Counted from the stretch's first letter, positions 9,899 through 19,216 are shown. The stretch: 64,000 nucleotides of DNA from DAIRDK01 sp035403225 (GCA_035403225.1 DAONET010000009.1:9418-73417), one strand, 5' to 3'. The notes: a model not told the origin generated them from the letters alone. Made by a program: numbers and translations.

Positions 9899-10606
9899 TC
9901 AGAAAGACATCAGAAAAACAGCGGGACGTTTATGAATGTCGGGGTGTTTGTTGCGCCATTCACCGGCTGTTTTCACCGCGATCCACTCCGAATCAAGGGT
10001 CAGGTCCACCGCGATGCAGATGCGTGTTTGCCGGCTGCAGGCCTCCGACAGGGCTTCCAGCATCTGGCGGTTCCGGTACGGGGTCTCGATAAAAATTTGT
10101 GTCTGTCCTGTCTCTTTGGCTATGCGTTCCAGCTCTTTGATTTTCCGGAAACGTGCGTTTTTTTCGATCGGGAGATACCCGTGAAAGGCAAATTGTTGGC
10201 CGTTAAATCCGGAGCTCATCAGGGCCAGGATGATGGATGATGGTCCGGTGAGCGGGATTACTTTAATGCCCAGGCAGTGTGCTTCCTCCACGATGAGGGC
10301 GCCAGGGTCGGCCACGCAGGGCACGCCAGCTTCCGACAGCAGCCCGATATCTTCGCCGTCCAGCGCGGGCTGGAGATAGGGGAGTAGATCCGAAACGTCG
10401 GTGTGCTCGTTGAACACCATCAGTCCGGTCGTCTCAAAAGCTGCGGTGTAACCGGCTTTTCGAAGAAAACGCCGTGCTGTTGAAGCTTCCTCTGCGATGA
10501 AATGATGTAATTTCCCGATCACGGAAAGCGTACCTGCCGGCAGGGTCAGTTCCGGTGGTGTCGCCCCCAATACCGATGGGATGAGATATAGTGATCCTTT
10601 ATTCAT
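9899..10606 (-). CDS. SAM-dependent methyltransferase, RsmI / tetrapyrrole methylase family
   Basis: This 235-aa protein has the tetrapyrrole-methylase fold of RsmI, which 2'-O-methylates C1402 of 16S rRNA. Visible motifs are the LYLIPSVLG start, GLLSEAGVPCVADPGA near residue 85-100 and VIPLTGPSSIILALMSSGFNGQQFAFHGYLP. It is shorter than E. coli RsmI (about 286 aa) and lacks its C-terminal part, as is usual for this Bacteroidota subgroup. The same target is therefore inference. Start 10606 is chosen because it forms an ATGA overlap with the dehydratase stop; a start 12 nt upstream (MDQK) is possible. Confidence 0.8.
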   Translation of the reverse strand: MNKGSLYLIPSVLGATPPELTLPAGTLSVIGKLHHFIAEEASTARRFLRKAGYTAAFETTGLMVFNEHTDVSDLLPYLQPALDGEDIGLLSEAGVPCVADPGALIVEEAHCLGIKVIPLTGPSSIILALMSSGFNGQQFAFHGYLPIEKNARFRKIKELERIAKETGQTQIFIETPYRNRQMLEALSEACSRQTRICIAVDLTLDSEWIAVKTAGEWRNKHPDIHKRPAVFLMSF

Positions 10607-11571
10607 TTTCTGATCCATGGGAGATCATCCAGGTCAACGTTACCTCCGGAAAGGATGATCCCGACCTTTTTTCCGGCTATGTCCACTTTCTTTTCAAGCA
10701 GCGTGGCCAGTGGCACGGCCGACGAAGGCTCTGTCAATATCTTCATACGTTCCCAGATCAGCCTCATCGCGCGTATGATGGAGGATTCGCTGCAGGTGAC
10801 CACGTCGCTGACATGCGCCAGAATGATGGGGAACGTGATGCTTCCCAGCGATGTGCGGAGTCCGTCGGCGATAGTCTTTGGATTGACGGAAGGGATGAAT
10901 GTCTTTTGGTGGAACGAACGTGAAGCATCATCGGCCATCTCAGGCTCGGCGCCTATCACGCGTGTAGATGGAGAAAAATAATGAACGGATAGTGCAGTTC
11001 CGCTCAGTAGTCCTCCTCCTCCGACGGGAGCCATGATCAGGTCAAAACTTTCGCCGTCTTCGATCATCTCGAGCGCTGCTGTCGCTTGTCCGGCAATGAT
11101 CCGCACATCGTTGTAGGGATGGATCTCTATGGCGCCGGTGTCAGCTTTCACAGAGGCCAGGGTTGATTCACGCGCTTCGAGGTTAGGTTCGCAGAAGGTG
11201 ATTAGTCCGCCATAACCCTTTACTGCATCAACCTTCACTTTGCTGGAGTTGGATGGCATGACGATGTAGGCTTTCGTGCCTGCCAGGGCAGCGGCACGGG
11301 CCAGTGCCTGCGCATGGTTTCCGGAAGAATGGGTGCAGACTCCCCGCTGAAGTTCCCCGGGAGTCAGGGAAAAAACGGCATTGGTGGCGCCGCGGGCCTT
11401 GAAAGCGCCTACTTTTTGAAAGTTTTCGCATTTGAAAAAGATACGGGCTCCCGTTAACCGGTCGATGGTGTTACACGTCAGCAGGGGGGTACGGTGTATC
11501 CGACCGGCGATCCGGGCAGCAGCTTCTCTGATATCTTCGGAAGCAGGCGCCGTGAAAGAGTGATCATTCAT
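10603..11571 (-). CDS. PLP-dependent threonine/serine dehydratase
   Basis: This 322-aa fold-type II PLP enzyme has the lysine motif KVGAFKARG near residue 55 and a glycine-rich phosphate loop (GGGGLLSG) near 178. It would deaminate threonine or serine to a 2-oxo acid. It has no C-terminal ACT-like regulatory domain, so it resembles the catabolic (TdcB) or serine racemase type rather than IlvA. The open frame continues upstream to 11700 but runs inside the phosphatase gene. ATG 11571 (MNDHSF) gives an 8-nt overlap with that gene and fits the family N-terminus. The stop overlaps the RsmI-like start. Confidence 0.88.
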   Translation of the reverse strand: MNDHSFTAPASEDIREAAARIAGRIHRTPLLTCNTIDRLTGARIFFKCENFQKVGAFKARGATNAVFSLTPGELQRGVCTHSSGNHAQALARAAALAGTKAYIVMPSNSSKVKVDAVKGYGGLITFCEPNLEARESTLASVKADTGAIEIHPYNDVRIIAGQATAALEMIEDGESFDLIMAPVGGGGLLSGTALSVHYFSPSTRVIGAEPEMADDASRSFHQKTFIPSVNPKTIADGLRTSLGSITFPIILAHVSDVVTCSESSIIRAMRLIWERMKILTEPSSAVPLATLLEKKVDIAGKKVGIILSGGNVDLDDLPWIRK

Positions 11572-12031
11572 TTTTCCGGAGGATTGATTGGGCAATCTTC
11601 TCGCAGACAGGGTCCAACTGCATGAAAACACTCTCAAATTCGGCGTAGCCATCGTAATAGGGATCCTTGACCGGGAGGTTGGCGCCCGGAGTGAGGACAT
11701 TTGTGGCGAAGTCCACTTTCTGCCGGTCTTTGTCGTTTCTGGCTATGCGGATCGCCTTCTGATAGTTGGCACTGTCCATCACATAGATCCGGTCGAAGAC
11801 GTCAAAGTCTTTCACGGTTAAAAGGCGTGCAGCATGACCGGAGATATTGATTCCGTTTTCCCGCGATACCCTGATAGCCCGCTCATCAGGCATATCTCCG
11901 ATATGAAACGATTCGAATCCGGCTGAATCAACCACTCCTTTTATCCCGTAGTTCCGGAATTTCTGACTGAGAATTCCTTCGGCGATGGGCGACCGGCAGA
12001 TATTGCCGGTACAAACGAACAGGATGTTCAT
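11564..12031 (-). CDS. Low-molecular-weight protein-tyrosine phosphatase
   Basis: This 155-aa cytoplasmic phosphatase has the P-loop CTGNICRS at residues 7-14, with nucleophile Cys and loop Arg both present. The general-acid loop DPYYDG lies near residue 121. Length and motifs are standard for the family. It is followed by the dehydratase with an 8-nt overlap and lies 14 nt downstream of dnaA. The natural substrate is not evident; nearby genes do not suggest a polysaccharide kinase system. Confidence 0.92.
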   Translation of the reverse strand: MNILFVCTGNICRSPIAEGILSQKFRNYGIKGVVDSAGFESFHIGDMPDERAIRVSRENGINISGHAARLLTVKDFDVFDRIYVMDSANYQKAIRIARNDKDRQKVDFATNVLTPGANLPVKDPYYDGYAEFESVFMQLDPVCEKIAQSILRKNE

Positions 12032-12045
12032 AAAAGGTCGGAGGG

Positions 12046-13482
12046 TTATATCTTGATCCTTTTATCGAGTTCTTCAACAAACTGACGGAATTGTTTATCA
12101 GTCTCAACCAGGTTGTTCACGGTGCGGCAGGCATGTAATACCGTTGCATGGTCCTTGTTGCCGCAATGTAATCCGATGCTGGTCAGGGAAGCCTTGGTGT
12201 GCTTCTTGGAGAAATACATCGACAATTGCCGTGCCTGTACGATCTCTCTCTTTCTGGTTTTGGAGTGGATCAGGTCGATAGGGATATTGAAGTAATCGCA
12301 CACCACCTTTTGAATATAGTCTATAGAGATTTCGCGCGAAGTGTTCTTAACGAACTTGTCGATCATCTGTTTGGCCAGGTCAAGGGTGATGACCTTTTTA
12401 TTCAGGGATGATTGAGCGAGGAGGGAGATGAGGGCTCCTTCGAGTTCGCGGATATTGGTATTGATGCTGTACGCCAGATATTCCACCACTTCGGTCGGGA
12501 TCTGGATGCCGTCGTTGTAAAGCTTTTTCTGCAGGATGGCGATTCTGGTTTCGAGGTCGGGAACCTGTAAGTCGGCCGATAAGCCCCATTTGAAGCGGGA
12601 AAGGAGCCGTGGTTCGATCCCTTTCATTTCCACCGGCGGTTTGTCGGAGGTGAGAACGATCTGGTTGCTCTTCTGATGCAGGTGGTTGAAGATGTGGAAG
12701 AATACATCCTGGGTTTTTTCTTTCCCTGCCAGGTTGTGAATATCGTCAATGATCAGAACGTCGATGATCTGGTAAAAATGGATAAAGTCGTTCTGGTTGT
12801 TATTCTTGACCGAATCGATGAACTGGTTGATGAACTGATCGGTCGTGACATATAATACCGTTTTCTCGGGGAATTGTTGCTTTACCTGTAAGCCGATGGC
12901 GTGAGAGAGATGGGTCTTTCCCAACCCGGTCTGGCTGTACAACAATAACGGGTTAAAGGCTGTTTTCCCGGGGTTGCTGGCAACCGCGAACCCGGCAGAA
13001 CGGGCCAACCGGTTACAATCACCCTCAATGAAATTATCGAATGAGTAGGTTTCAATCAGTTGAGAGTTGACCTTTATCTTTTTCAATCCCGGGATGATAA
13101 AGGGATTGGGAATCTCTTTGGATGTTCCCCTGTTCAGGTCAAGGGGCATGGACACGGGCGGATTAGCCGTTGCTTTTTTATCCGTGGTGGGTACATTTAT
13201 AGTGATCGGACCAGGGTCTGCTTCCGAGTTGTCCATGATGATGTTATACTCTAACCGTCCGTTACTGCCAAGTTCTTTTTTTATGGTCTTCTTCAGAAGG
13301 CCAATGTAATGCTCTTCCAGCCATTCATAGAAAAACTGACTAGGAACCTGGATCGTGAGCACATTGTCCTGAAGTTTGACCGGCCTGATAGGTAAAAACC
13401 AGGTTTTAAAACTTTGGTAGTTGATATTGTCCTTGACAATATTCAGACAGTTTTCCCAAACTTCAACAACAGTTTTTTCCAT
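12046..13482 (-). CDS. dnaA: Chromosomal replication initiator DnaA
   Basis: This 478-aa replication initiator has an N-terminal DnaB/DiaA-interacting domain (about residues 1-80) and a low-complexity linker to about 140. The AAA+ core has Walker A TGLGKTH near residue 186 and Walker B VLIIDDIHNL near 240. The C-terminal DNA-binding domain contains the signature HCGNKDHATVLHACRTV near residue 445. It is not next to dnaN or recF. It is preceded by a 392-bp AT-rich spacer and followed closely by the phosphatase gene. Confidence 0.96.
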   Translation of the reverse strand: MEKTVVEVWENCLNIVKDNINYQSFKTWFLPIRPVKLQDNVLTIQVPSQFFYEWLEEHYIGLLKKTIKKELGSNGRLEYNIIMDNSEADPGPITINVPTTDKKATANPPVSMPLDLNRGTSKEIPNPFIIPGLKKIKVNSQLIETYSFDNFIEGDCNRLARSAGFAVASNPGKTAFNPLLLYSQTGLGKTHLSHAIGLQVKQQFPEKTVLYVTTDQFINQFIDSVKNNNQNDFIHFYQIIDVLIIDDIHNLAGKEKTQDVFFHIFNHLHQKSNQIVLTSDKPPVEMKGIEPRLLSRFKWGLSADLQVPDLETRIAILQKKLYNDGIQIPTEVVEYLAYSINTNIRELEGALISLLAQSSLNKKVITLDLAKQMIDKFVKNTSREISIDYIQKVVCDYFNIPIDLIHSKTRKREIVQARQLSMYFSKKHTKASLTSIGLHCGNKDHATVLHACRTVNNLVETDKQFRQFVEELDKRIKI

Positions 13483-13874
13483 TAATACAATACCTTGAAA
13501 GATGAAACCGAAAAATTACCAGATAATACTTATTAATCAAGGCGTTGGATCACGTCTTTTTTAAAACGAAATCCATGGGTGTGATTGACTCTTTTTGATT
13601 TAACAAAATTTTGAAAAAAATGTTGAAAGAAAAAATTTTTCCCTGTTGATTTTGTCAAAAAAAAATTCTAAAAGGCTTTCTGTAGTAGCTTTTCAGCATG
13701 CCCCCAAATGCCTGATTTACTTCAAATCATTTGCCGGACAAAGGATTGAGCAATCGCTGAAAATCTTATTTTTACCACATCTAAATTTTAAAGAACAGAA
13801 AATCAGATAAATATAAATGTTCCGAAATGGTTTATTAAAAAACAGTCTGAATCGAAAACCAAATCATTTGATAT
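13483..13874. other. AT-rich spacer upstream of dnaA
   Basis: This 392-bp non-coding stretch lies between yigZ and dnaA (both on the minus strand). It has several A and T runs (for example 13657-13665) and a weak hairpin. I found no good DnaA box (TTATNCACA). The nearest are TTTACCACA, with two mismatches, and ATATTCACA at 13884-13892, with one mismatch, which lies in the end of yigZ. An origin function is therefore not supported. Confidence 0.5.
13657..13693 (-). terminator. Possible terminator after yigZ
   Basis: Read on the minus strand, AAAAGCT pairs imperfectly (one bulged base) with AGCCTTTT. A run of nine T residues (complement of 13657-13665) follows a few bases later. Confidence 0.4.
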
Positions 13875-14486
13875 TCAGCTTATATATTCACATATAGATA
13901 TGTTCATGAGCAGCGATAATCGTTGCTTTATTTCCCCTGACTTTGACTTTCTGACCGCAACCACAATCCGACAGGATTCATCAAATTGCTGGCTTAAAAT
14001 GGATACGCCATCGTCCTTCAGAATCCGCATAACCTCGTTCATCCGGGGATACTCAAAGAGGATCACCATCTTTTCGGTTATGGTTTTCTGAATAATCCGG
14101 GCCTGGCTGAGCGCCTCGGCGGAGGTTGTCTTGTAGGCATGGATCAATCCCGGAACTCCGAGTTTGGTACCCCCAAAGTAACGGATCACCACTACCAGGA
14201 TATCCGATAGTCCTTTGGAAAGGATCTGCCCGTGAATGGGGCGACCGGCAGTTCCGGAAGGCTCCCCGTCGTCATTAACCCGGTATACGTCTCCCGTAGA
14301 GCCAATACGATAAGCATAGCAGTGATGGTTGGCATCATAATACTCTTTCCGGATGGCTTCGAGCTTTAACTTTGCTTCTTCTTCGCTTTCGACAGGCATA
14401 GCCAGGCCTATAAAACGGCTGGCTTTATCCCTGAAAGTGCTGCGTGATTCTCCGCTTATTGATAGGTAGGTGTCACTGATTTCCAT
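13875..14486 (-). CDS. YigZ / IMPACT family protein
   Basis: This 203-aa protein has the UPF0029 (IMPACT) N-terminal domain with the hallmark NDDGEPSGTAGRPI near residue 78 and a DUF1949-like C-terminal domain (about 135-200). Eukaryotic IMPACT regulates GCN2; the bacterial role is not established. It starts 34 bp from the divergent prmC gene, so the two share a very short promoter region. Confidence 0.9.
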   Translation of the reverse strand: MEISDTYLSISGESRSTFRDKASRFIGLAMPVESEEEAKLKLEAIRKEYYDANHHCYAYRIGSTGDVYRVNDDGEPSGTAGRPIHGQILSKGLSDILVVVIRYFGGTKLGVPGLIHAYKTTSAEALSQARIIQKTITEKMVILFEYPRMNEVMRILKDDGVSILSQQFDESCRIVVAVRKSKSGEIKQRLSLLMNISICEYIS

Positions 14487-14508
14487 TACTCACGAATTTA
14501 GTTTTTTT

Positions 14509-14516
14509 TACCTTCG
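14509..14516 (+). promoter_or_regulatory. Possible -7 element for prmC
   Basis: TACCTTCG differs from TAnnTTTG at one position and ends only 4 nt before the prmC ATG. No -33 TTG is seen. If real, the transcript would be leaderless. Confidence 0.35.
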
Positions 14517-14520
14517 TCCC

Positions 14521-15447
14521 ATGAAAAAAAATGAGCTTACTGTTAAAAAAATCGAGGATGATCTGAAACAAGGATTGGCCGGATTGTACGACAAGAACGA
14601 GGCGGATCACCTCATTGGATTATTATTCAGTCACTTCACGGGATGGAACCGGGCAGAAGTGAAAATAAGAGGAGAGGAGTTGCTGTCGGGGGAGTGTGCG
14701 GATAAGTTGTATGCAGCCCTGGAAGACCTTCGTGGTTTCAAACCCGTACAATATATAATAGGTAATACCTGGTTCTGCGGGCTGGAATTAAAAGTCACTC
14801 CGGATGCTCTCATACCACGGCCTGAGACAGAGGAACTGGCGGAGATGGTAATCCGCGAAAACATTCAGTTTCAGTTGCAGGAGATATCCATACTCGACAT
14901 AGGGACCGGCACCGGTTGCCTGGCGCTCGCCCTGAAGAAGAAATTCCCGTATGCCCTGGTGGAAGCCATCGACAACGACCCCGCAGCGCTGGCACTATCG
15001 GCTGAAAACGCTGCCGGGAACGGATTGAAGATCGGCTTCAGAAAGTTGGATATCCTTGATCGGACTGAGAGGGATTTACTCCCGGGTTATCAGGTCATCG
15101 TAAGCAACCCGCCTTATGTTACGTGCTCTGAAAAGCGGCTCATGAAAGCCAATGTCCTGAATTATGAACCTCACCAGGCATTGTTTGTCCCTGATGACGA
15201 TCCGCTCCTTTACTACAAAGCCATCGGAGACTTTGCTTTCAAGCACCTGATACGACCAGGGACACTGTATGTGGAAATCAATGAGCGGTTCGGGACGGAG
15301 GTGAAAAAGTTGTTCCTCGGCATGGGTTTTGACCGGGCCGAAGTGATCAAGGATCTGTATGGGAAAGATAGGTTTGTCCGCGCTGAAGCCGTGTACGTGA
15401 TGGCTGATACCAGCTACTGGATGGTGGCGGATAACCAAATACCCTGA
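14521..15447 (+). CDS. prmC: Peptide chain release factor N5-glutamine methyltransferase PrmC
   Basis: This 308-aa enzyme methylates the GGQ glutamine of release factors RF1 and RF2. It has an N-terminal helical domain, the SAM-binding motif ILDIGTGTGCLALAL near residue 124 and the catalytic NPPY motif (VIVSNPPYV) near 197. RPETEEL near residue 100 is also typical. ATG 14521 is preferred over an in-frame start 51 nt upstream because the upstream part would overlap yigZ and lacks homology. It converges with the DUF3298 gene 2 bp away. Confidence 0.93.
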   Translation: MKKNELTVKKIEDDLKQGLAGLYDKNEADHLIGLLFSHFTGWNRAEVKIRGEELLSGECADKLYAALEDLRGFKPVQYIIGNTWFCGLELKVTPDALIPRPETEELAEMVIRENIQFQLQEISILDIGTGTGCLALALKKKFPYALVEAIDNDPAALALSAENAAGNGLKIGFRKLDILDRTERDLLPGYQVIVSNPPYVTCSEKRLMKANVLNYEPHQALFVPDDDPLLYYKAIGDFAFKHLIRPGTLYVEINERFGTEVKKLFLGMGFDRAEVIKDLYGKDRFVRAEAVYVMADTSYWMVADNQIP

Positions 15448-15449
15448 CG

Positions 15450-16583
15450 TTATTTCAGCAGGGGATCAACGATGCTTCCCGGCTTCAGGATGGGCGACAG
15501 TTCTTCCCAGGTCAGGAAGATATCGGTAAACCCATGTGAATAAGGGGCGATCTCGTAATGGTTGTAAAAGAATCCGATCCCGGAACCGGTGATGTATAAG
15601 TTGTTGGTCGGGGCCACTTCATCAGAGAAGTATTCTGCTTTCTCCGACAACTTGTCCTCCGGTCCCAGTCCTTCGGTATGCTTCAGTTTCGTGGTAAGCA
15701 GACGTGTCAGAGCGGGCTCGAAATCACGGATAAAGATATCACCCGATGTTACGATTTTTCCCGTTTTAACATTGATAACCTTATAATCCTGCGCTCCCAG
15801 CCCGTGAGCGCCGCCAGTAAAGGCATAACTTTCAGTATAAAACGAGAGGATGCTCTTTTCGTTATACACGATATGCATCAGTTTATACAGGTCCCAGTTA
15901 AGCAGCGCAACAGCAGCTTGTTGCTTTAACAACTCAACGTTGTCGGAAAGATAATTCTTAAAGTACGATTGTTGTAAGGAGTTAACCAGTATCTGCGGAT
16001 CATAACTGGCAGGCTTTCCTCCGGCAAAAAGAGTCATGATCCTGTTGCGGATCGTATCGCAAGTGGCATTGGAAGAGATGACGGGGACAACCAGGCACTG
16101 TTCGATATAAGCCCGTGGGGTAGTCTTTTTGCTGATAAGCGGTTTGGTCGCTGTCTGATAATAGACACTGAGCGGCAGACTCCCTGACGGATAATTCTCA
16201 GATACGGTAAATTTATGCCGTGCTTCGTTTTTTTCAATCTGCCATGTACCGGAAATGATATGATTGGTGATAAACTTTCCCCGGATCTCCATTTGCTGAT
16301 CGTCATAGGAAGCTTTAAGCGTAAAGGAACCGTCGGTGGTAATCTTTCCCCCGGCGGTACCGGGCGCCCCTGAGTGGATGTTATACTGACGGGCGACAGC
16401 GGGTGATGCCGTCAGGCAGTAATCAACAAAAACACTATCATTGACCTTGATCAGGTTCAGGGTCACTTCAATACGTTCATCCATGAATCCCTGCAAACGC
16501 TGGTAACATTTTTTTGGTAACGTCTGAGCATTCAGCCCCGTGGTCAACAGGGTCAGGAAGGCTACCCACAAGCATTTCATCAT
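15450..16583 (-). CDS. Secreted DUF3298-domain protein
   Basis: This 377-aa protein has a signal peptide (about residues 1-19, ending near LNAQ). The C-terminal half (about 200-370) has DUF3298 features: SYAFTGGAHGLGAQDYKVIN, and an ending in a YEIAPYSHGF...LTWEELSPILKP pattern. The N-terminal half is beta-rich and unassigned. Related proteins such as RsiV bind lysozyme, but that function cannot be assumed here. It lies 15 nt downstream of yggS on the same strand and probably shares its transcript. Confidence 0.75.
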   Translation of the reverse strand: MMKCLWVAFLTLLTTGLNAQTLPKKCYQRLQGFMDERIEVTLNLIKVNDSVFVDYCLTASPAVARQYNIHSGAPGTAGGKITTDGSFTLKASYDDQQMEIRGKFITNHIISGTWQIEKNEARHKFTVSENYPSGSLPLSVYYQTATKPLISKKTTPRAYIEQCLVVPVISSNATCDTIRNRIMTLFAGGKPASYDPQILVNSLQQSYFKNYLSDNVELLKQQAAVALLNWDLYKLMHIVYNEKSILSFYTESYAFTGGAHGLGAQDYKVINVKTGKIVTSGDIFIRDFEPALTRLLTTKLKHTEGLGPEDKLSEKAEYFSDEVAPTNNLYITGSGIGFFYNHYEIAPYSHGFTDIFLTWEELSPILKPGSIVDPLLK

Positions 16584-16598
16584 CGTATACGTAACTTA

Positions 16599-17264
16599 TT
16601 ATTTTCCATGTTCAAAAATTCGTGTCCCGATCCGGATCATCGTGCTTCCTTCTTCGATAGCGATGGGGTAATCTCCCGACATGCCCATTGAGATCTCACG
16701 GAAGGATGGTTGACCGAAGAAGTACTGCTGGCGGAGTAACTCGAAATATCCTTTCAGGGTGCGGAATTCTTGTCTTATTTTTTCTTTATCGTCTGTTAAC
16801 GTGGCCATTCCCATGACGCCTGCAACACGGATGTTCGCGAATGACCTGAATTCCTGCGAATCAAGCAGATCCTTCGCTTCCTGCAGGTCAAGTCCGAACT
16901 TTGTCTCTTCGGTGGCAATATAGAACTGAAGGAGACAATCAATGACCCGGTTGCATTTTGCGGCTTCCCGGTTGACTTCTGTTAAAAGATGAAGGCTGTC
17001 GATGCTGTGAATCAATCCGATAAATGAAGCGATTTGTTTTACTTTATTGGTTTGCAGATGACCAATGAAATGCCATTCCGTATCGGCAGGCATCACCTGG
17101 TATTTGGAGACAATTTCCCGTACTCTGTTTTCACCAAAAGCACGCTGTCCTGCCTCATACGCTTCCATCATTTCCTCCGGCGTCCGTGTCTTGGAAACCG
17201 CAATCAACTTCACATTGGGAGGGATAACACGCGACAGTGACCGGATATTCGATTCGATATTCAT
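16599..17264 (-). CDS. YggS family PLP homeostasis protein
   Basis: This 221-aa protein (PLPBP/YggS) is a single-domain fold-type III PLP-binding protein that maintains vitamin B6 balance and has no known catalytic turnover. The PLP lysine is in LIAVSKT (about residues 20-26). The motifs FGENRVRE, WHFIGHLQTNK and MGMSGDYPIAIEEGSTMIRIGTRIFG-like all match the family. It is transcribed divergently from the sulfatase gene through overlapping promoters. Confidence 0.93.
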   Translation of the reverse strand: MNIESNIRSLSRVIPPNVKLIAVSKTRTPEEMMEAYEAGQRAFGENRVREIVSKYQVMPADTEWHFIGHLQTNKVKQIASFIGLIHSIDSLHLLTEVNREAAKCNRVIDCLLQFYIATEETKFGLDLQEAKDLLDSQEFRSFANIRVAGVMGMATLTDDKEKIRQEFRTLKGYFELLRQQYFFGQPSFREISMGMSGDYPIAIEEGSTMIRIGTRIFEHGK

Positions 17265-17283
17265 TTCTTTTTTCTTCGATATA

Positions 17284-17311
17284 CAAAGTTACAGGTTTGA
17301 ACGTTTACAAA
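17284..17311 (-). promoter_or_regulatory. Promoter for yggS
   Basis: On the minus strand TAACTTTG (17291-17284) matches TAnnTTTG. TTTG (17311-17308) lies 16 nt upstream, slightly short of the usual 19. The predicted leader is about 14 nt. It interleaves with the promoter of the divergent gene. Confidence 0.6.
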
Positions 17312-17326
17312 GAAGGATTACTTTTG
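17296..17326 (+). promoter_or_regulatory. Promoter for the sulfatase gene
   Basis: TTTG (17296-17299), 19 nt, then TACTTTTG (17319-17326) is a perfect match to the Bacteroidota consensus. It ends 11 nt before ATG 17338 and excludes the longer upstream open frame as coding. Confidence 0.8.
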
Positions 17327-17337
17327 CTATTTTTGAG

Positions 17338-19197
17338 ATGAAACAGATTATACGCTCGTTATTACGCCAGTTCCTTTTCTGGATATTGTTTTTTGATGTT
17401 TCAAGGATCGTTTTTCTCATTTATTACTCCGGGCAGCTTTCCACGCAAAAAATCAGTTTTTTTGAGATACTGGGTACCTTTTATTATTCCTTTCCGCTGG
17501 ACATGGCGGTGGCTTGTTATTTCCTGATCATCCCGTTTTTCATTCTTGCTCTTCAGCTCTTTTTTAACGTAAAATGGCTCAATGTCGTCAATAAAATATA
17601 CACCAGCGTGCTGGTATTCATGTATTCGCTGTCTGTGGCCGGTGAGCTTGGGATTTATGAGGAATGGCAATCGAAGCTTTCTGTGAAAGCGGTGAAATAC
17701 CTGGAGCATCCGGCCGAGGTGTATAACTCTGCTCAGACGGGCTCATTCTTTCTGCTTATAGCAATCCTGATACTTCTTACGGCAGCGGGTATCGTGTGCT
17801 ATGTAAAATGGTTCCATCGCGATGTTGCCGTGACGAAGCGTAATCCCTGGTATACAGGGGTTTTTCTTTTACTGACTCCGGGCCTTCTGGCGCTGGGAAG
17901 CCGGGGAGGCGTTCAGGAAATTCCGATAAACCAAAGTGAATCCTATTTTTCTCACCAGGGAATATTGAATGATGTATCCGTCAACAACGCCTTCAATTTC
18001 TTTGTCAGTTTCATTGAAAATTACCGGGTGATCGATAAAAACCCGTATCATTTCATGGATTCGGGGCAGGCACGGGATATTGTTAAAGGCATTTACCGGA
18101 CGGAAAAGGATACCACTCTTTGCGTGCTCAACAATTCCAAACCCAATATCGTCCTGGTCATCCTGGAAAGTTTTTCTGCCGATCTGATCGAATCGCTGGG
18201 CGCGAAACCCGGCATAACCCCGGAATTCAAAAAGCTGGAAAAGGAAGGGTTGTTGTTCACCCGGCTTTATTCGTCCGGGATGCGTTCCGAGCAGGGTATG
18301 GCCAGTATCTTCGGGGGTTTCCCTTCACACCCGATCAGTTGTTCGGTGGTTCAACCCGAGAAGTACCCGGCTTTGCCGAAACTTCCGGAACTGATCAAAG
18401 AGACAGGCTATTTCACTTCTTTCTATTTCGGAGGGCAATTGATCTATGGGAACATCAAGGGCTACATTTATTCCAATGGCTTCGACCGGATTGTGGAAGG
18501 GACTGATTTTCCCCGTGATTTTCCGAGGGGTAAACTGGGAATCCCCGATGGCAATGTGTTGGATTACCTGGCCAAAGAGCTGGGTAAGAATCAGCAGCCG
18601 TTCTTTTCCGCCGTCTTTACGATCAGCAGTCATTCACCCTATGATCAGCCATACGAAAAACCGCTGACATGGGGCGGTTCCGAAAACGATTTTATCAATT
18701 CAGCCTATTATACAGATCATTGCCTGGGTGAATTCTTTAAGACAGTCCGCAATACTGCCTGGTACAAAAACACCCTCTTCGTTTTGCTCGCCGACCACAG
18801 CCACAGTTCATATTATAACTGGTATCCCGGACAGAAGCAGTACCGCCGCATTCCGATGCTTTTGCTGGGCGGTGCGCTGAAAGAGGAGTATAGAGGGACT
18901 GTTTGTAATAAGCTGGGAAATAATTATGACTTTCCTGCCACTCTTCTTACACAACTGGGTATTTCCGATACGGCTTTTCATTGGAGTAAAAACCTGCTTA
19001 ATCCGTATTCTCCGGAGTTCGCGTATTTCTCGAACGAGAATGGATATGGTTGGATCCGCCCCGGGATGCAGTATTCATTGGATATTGGCAAAGAATGGAT
19101 TTATGCTGATGAAGTACCGGCTGGTAAGAAAGAGTTAATGAAGAAGGAAGGAGAAGCCTACCTGCAGTGTGTCTTTGAAGAGTACCTTGCCCAGTAG
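17338..19197 (+). CDS. LTA synthase-like membrane sulfatase
   Basis: This 619-aa protein has about five N-terminal membrane helices (to about residue 200) and an extracytoplasmic alkaline-phosphatase-like sulfatase domain. That domain starts at NIVLVILESFSADLIE near 270, where Glu is a metal ligand. The nucleophile position reads SSGMRSEQGM with Ser, whereas Firmicute LtaS has Thr. LLADHSHSSYYN near 485 supplies further ligands. Family members transfer phosphoglycerol or phosphoethanolamine to envelope polymers; here the acceptor is unknown because Bacteroidota lack lipoteichoic acid. ATG 17338 follows a consensus promoter. A longer open frame from 17065 overlaps yggS and is not real. Confidence 0.88.
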   Translation: MKQIIRSLLRQFLFWILFFDVSRIVFLIYYSGQLSTQKISFFEILGTFYYSFPLDMAVACYFLIIPFFILALQLFFNVKWLNVVNKIYTSVLVFMYSLSVAGELGIYEEWQSKLSVKAVKYLEHPAEVYNSAQTGSFFLLIAILILLTAAGIVCYVKWFHRDVAVTKRNPWYTGVFLLLTPGLLALGSRGGVQEIPINQSESYFSHQGILNDVSVNNAFNFFVSFIENYRVIDKNPYHFMDSGQARDIVKGIYRTEKDTTLCVLNNSKPNIVLVILESFSADLIESLGAKPGITPEFKKLEKEGLLFTRLYSSGMRSEQGMASIFGGFPSHPISCSVVQPEKYPALPKLPELIKETGYFTSFYFGGQLIYGNIKGYIYSNGFDRIVEGTDFPRDFPRGKLGIPDGNVLDYLAKELGKNQQPFFSAVFTISSHSPYDQPYEKPLTWGGSENDFINSAYYTDHCLGEFFKTVRNTAWYKNTLFVLLADHSHSSYYNWYPGQKQYRRIPMLLLGGALKEEYRGTVCNKLGNNYDFPATLLTQLGISDTAFHWSKNLLNPYSPEFAYFSNENGYGWIRPGMQYSLDIGKEWIYADEVPAGKKELMKKEGEAYLQCVFEEYLAQ

Positions 19198-19216
19198 ACA
19201 AAAGTCATTCAAGGTA

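Noticed and set aside
13483..13874. Replication origin upstream of dnaA
   Set aside because: Despite AT-rich runs, only poor matches to the DnaA box are present and no cluster or skew can be judged from the window. Calling an origin would need genome-wide GC skew.
17065..17337. N-terminal extension of the sulfatase gene
   Set aside because: The longer open frame overlaps yggS on the other strand and a consensus promoter lies just before ATG 17338.
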